This document shows positions 61,365 to 64,000 of a DNA stretch of 64,000 bases, in pieces. Location: contig JAPFBE010000003.1 in NCBI GenBank assembly GCA_034336665.1, forward strand, positions 37,050,360 through 37,114,359. The letters run 5' to 3'. The notes below the pieces were generated by a model. That model was given only the letters and a program-made list of their open reading frames with translations, had not been told where the DNA came from and did no database searches. Source of the stretch: Luscinia megarhynchos. Taxonomy: Eukaryota > Chordata > Aves > Passeriformes > Turdidae. Both the position numbers and the translations under genes were made by a program. Position 1 is the stretch's first letter. Every line of letters starts with the position of its first letter.

Positions 61365-62595
61365 GGTAAATGGTGCAGCTGCTGTGCTGTGATCCACAGG
61401 TCTTTAAGAAGGACAGGAGAAGGACAAAAACAGCAGTGGATTTGCACTCTATGAGAAGAGATTCAAATAAATTACACCCTGCTGTCCATTAGACCATGGG
61501 TGAGCCAAAAGGTTAAGGGTAAGATCAGACAGAAGACCAACACAGACATCTGCTATAGATCATCCTGTGGTGGGCAAGACATCTTTAAACAGTCTGAAGA
61601 ACCATCAGGATCATGGTTCCTGGGTCTCATAAGGACTTTAATCCTCCCTGATGTATCTTGGAAAGGTAACTTGCAACACTTCAAGCAACTCAAGAGGTTT
61701 CTGGAGTGCTTTGAGGTCAAAAATCAATTTTTTTTGAAGCAGATGCTGTACTGGCCAGATAGGGAAAGTGCTCTGCTGGATATTCTCATAAGTAATGGCC
61801 TTATAAATTAGTAGAGCCTGTGGCTGCATTGATTGAAACTACCCTGAAATGGAGGTTGTAGAGTCTGAGAAAAGACAAGAAGGAAAGCAGCAGAATAAAG
61901 ACTTAGATTCTACTACATTAAAAGATATTCTAAAGGATTAGATTTCCAGAGAGAAGGCTTCAAGAAATGAGTAGATGAGATCTCATTGCAGACTACCCCT
62001 GAAGAGCAAAAGTATCAAGAGGTTAACTAATATCGAGGAGCAACTTCCTCAGTGATGTTTGGTCTATCCTTAAAAAGCCAAGAAAACTCTGGGGGGCATA
62101 CATTAAAAAGAATATATTCTGACGGAGCTAGAATGGAAAAAAGAATACCCAAAAAGTGGAAACATGGGTAAGCTGCCAAGGAGGAATAAGAGCCATTGCT
62201 CAAACAGGCAGTGCAGGAGTTAGGAAAGCTAAGGCTGGGTAAGAAGGTCTGGATGTGAAGGGTGTGAGATTTTACTGCTAGGTGGAGTAGGGTATAAAAA
62301 AGGATGTGGCAAAGGCTGAGCTAATCCATTCCTTGGTCTTTACTGGAAAGGCCAATTCTCAAGATTTCTGTCTCTTCCTGTTTAGTGACAGATGCCCCAT
62401 CTCAGCAAGAGAAGTTCCAGTTGGATATGTGAGGTGGGGGGGAAGAAATTAACAGGTTGCTCAGATTTTCATGCACAACTGGAGAAATTGAGCAACCTGT
62501 TCAGACTTTGAATATGGCCCAGATGTGGGCAGAAGGTAGGACTAGATACCCTTCAGAGGTGCCATCCAACCTGAATTATTCTGAAATTCCTGACC
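61365..62595 (+). mobile_element. CR1 LINE, internally deleted copy (endonuclease end plus 3' tail)
   Basis: Decayed ORF2 can be followed: FKKDR (about 61405), DICYRSS (61545), then PDVSWKGNL, LKRFLECFEVKNQF and ESALLDILISNGLIN (61650-61810), the C-terminal part of the CR1 endonuclease domain. After this come GVRKAKA (about 62215) and SLVFTGKA (about 62335) from the linker before the reverse transcriptase. The entire RT region is missing, and the copy jumps to a normal CR1 3' end (aggactagatacccttcaga, ccatccaacctgaattattc) finishing near 62595. Stops are frequent. It is dead and has lost roughly the RT half. Confidence 0.85.
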
Positions 62596-64000
62596 ATCCA
62601 ATACCATCTATGCATTTTATGTTTGGATGGCTTAACTACGCAAAAGGAAAAATTGTTATTTTATTCTGGCCTGTTTTTGAATGCTTATACTTTTAGGGTG
62701 TTTATAATTTATCTAGAGAGGCACAGAAGTATTTCGGTTTTATGCAATAACAAAATTCTATTTATTTAATAAATTCAAACAAGGTGGAGCACAGGAAATG
62801 TTATTTTTGCTGTAAAACAGCTTTGGTACTGGATATTCCCCTGCAAGTGAGGTTTAAATCCCTTGACATTTAGCTCAGTTTCCTCTTTGCTTTACACCTG
62901 TACAACAACATTTCCCTGAAGTCACAGGCCTATTATAAGGATGAACATGTCAATTTCTTAATTACACCCACACAGCAATGACATCTTGACAGCTTCTTTC
63001 TTTCTTTGTCACTGAACTCATCTTGAGACCACCTCAAGGTTACCAGTGCAGCAGCAGTGGCTGAATAGGGAAAAGTCCTGTACATTCAGGTCTCCAGAGC
63101 TCAAAAGGGTGTCAGCTGAATTGGTGACTTCTAAATTTGTGACTTCTAAATCCATATAGGTTTCAAGGTCCTGGGTTGTTTGGTAAATGCACTGTTCCTT
63201 CAGATGACTGACTGTGCTGATATACTCCATGTGACTGGCAATAAAGATCCATTCAGGAGGACACATGTGGCATTCTTTGGCCTTTTTTGCCCACCTTGCC
63301 CTGACTAGTGCTTGTATAATGGTCAACATAAATTGTTCATCATTCATTTGCTATTTGGGCCTGGAGTAGTTTTTGGGTATTTTTAGCAGTATTTCCTAGG
63401 CTGAGACTCCATTACAGCTTCTAAATGAAAATGAGGTTTGCACAGTAGATCTGTACTGTTATTTAATGCTTTTTTTCCTACATTTTCAGCAGCTACAGCT
63501 TTTTCTTACTGTTGTTGTAAGAGGTAAAAGCCCAAGTGGGTGGGTGTAATAATGCAAACAAAACCAAATCGCTCAGAGATGCAAAACTGAAATTCAACAA
63601 AAGAGACAAAAACCACAACATGCCCATATGGAAACTACAATGTTGAAAATGTTTGTTTCTTTAATTCTGAGAGGGAAAAGGCAAAGATTTTTTTTAAAAA
63701 CCTTGATGAAAATGTAAAATAAGCAGCAAAGTAAATCACTCTAATAATTCCACATACACTTTAGACATAAAGAAGGGTTCCTGATAACATTAGCATTGAA
63801 AAACATAATGTTTGTGGAAAATTTAGTAAATACCATCAAGTTACTTAATATACTGCTGCTCTTGGGTTGAAATAAAAGATAAAACCCAAGGAATGGATTG
63901 AACCTATGCTATACATCCAAATTTATCTCTTAAATTAGTTTGATTATCACAACTCCCTCTAAGAGACTGTAAAAGCCTACCAGCATAGGCAGATTCTCTG
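62596..64000. other. Intergenic, no gene recognised, to window end
   Basis: AT-rich DNA. The 109-codon minus-strand frame at 63018-63347 has ordinary amino-acid composition but no homology I recognise and no promoter or splice context. A 13-bp repeat (gtgacttctaaat) occurs twice in tandem near 63124-63152. Confidence 0.5.

Noticed and set aside
63018..63347. 109-codon minus-strand frame with protein-like composition
   Set aside because: No recognisable family, no splice or promoter support, and part of the frame comes from a 13-bp tandem repeat; kept as unproven.
1..64000. CRISPR array, operon, phage, plasmid or toxin-antitoxin system
   Set aside because: The DNA is a spliced vertebrate locus. 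The only regular repeats are minisatellite and microsatellite arrays without spacers.

Overview
This window is vertebrate nuclear DNA and almost certainly avian. It has a multi-exon gene with GT-AG introns, several CR1 LINE copies (the characteristic non-LTR retroposon of birds), ERVL-type LTR fragments of the kind common in bird genomes, AATAAA poly(A) signals and long AT-rich non-coding stretches. A passerine is plausible but cannot be proved from the sequence alone. Nothing looks bacterial, plasmid-borne or phage-like. Most of the long open frames are stop-free tandem repeats or chance frames.

Region 1 (1 to about 8.3 kb) is the 3' part of SLC10A2, the apical sodium-dependent bile acid transporter (ASBT/IBAT), on the + strand. 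Exons 2 to 6 are present with clean splice sites (2204-2322, 4335-4423, 6538-6713, 7256-7413, 7671-7795). Exon 1 lies before the window. If exon 1 is 377 coding nt as in human, the protein is 347 aa and the landmark residues fall on their human numbers (E261, T262, N266, C270, E282, P290). Intron 2 carries a 23-copy minisatellite with a 40-bp unit.

Region 2 (8.3 to 64 kb) is a gene-poor intergenic stretch downstream of SLC10A2. I found no convincing protein-coding exon and no tRNA or rRNA. It holds: a CR1 3' end on the minus strand (about 9.92-10.08 kb); a truncated ERVL-type LTR on the minus strand (about 15.42-16.0 kb); a second CR1 3' end on the minus strand (19.73 kb); an AAAAAG array (24.03-24.15 kb); a mosaic at 27.3-29.7 kb in which an LTR abuts an older CR1 that is itself interrupted by a younger 5'-truncated CR1; a putative separate LTR (44.7-45.1 kb); an ATTGAT array (53.0 kb); a 343-bp GGAGA array (58.8-59.2 kb); and an internally deleted CR1 on the + strand (61.4-62.6 kb).

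I looked for an undescribed biological system and do not see one. The observations most worth following are the nested CR1 with a candidate 6-bp target-site duplication, the CpG-decay pattern in the intronic minisatellite, a perfect 12-bp-arm palindrome in the putative LTR, and one exon-like sequence at 37.8 kb.
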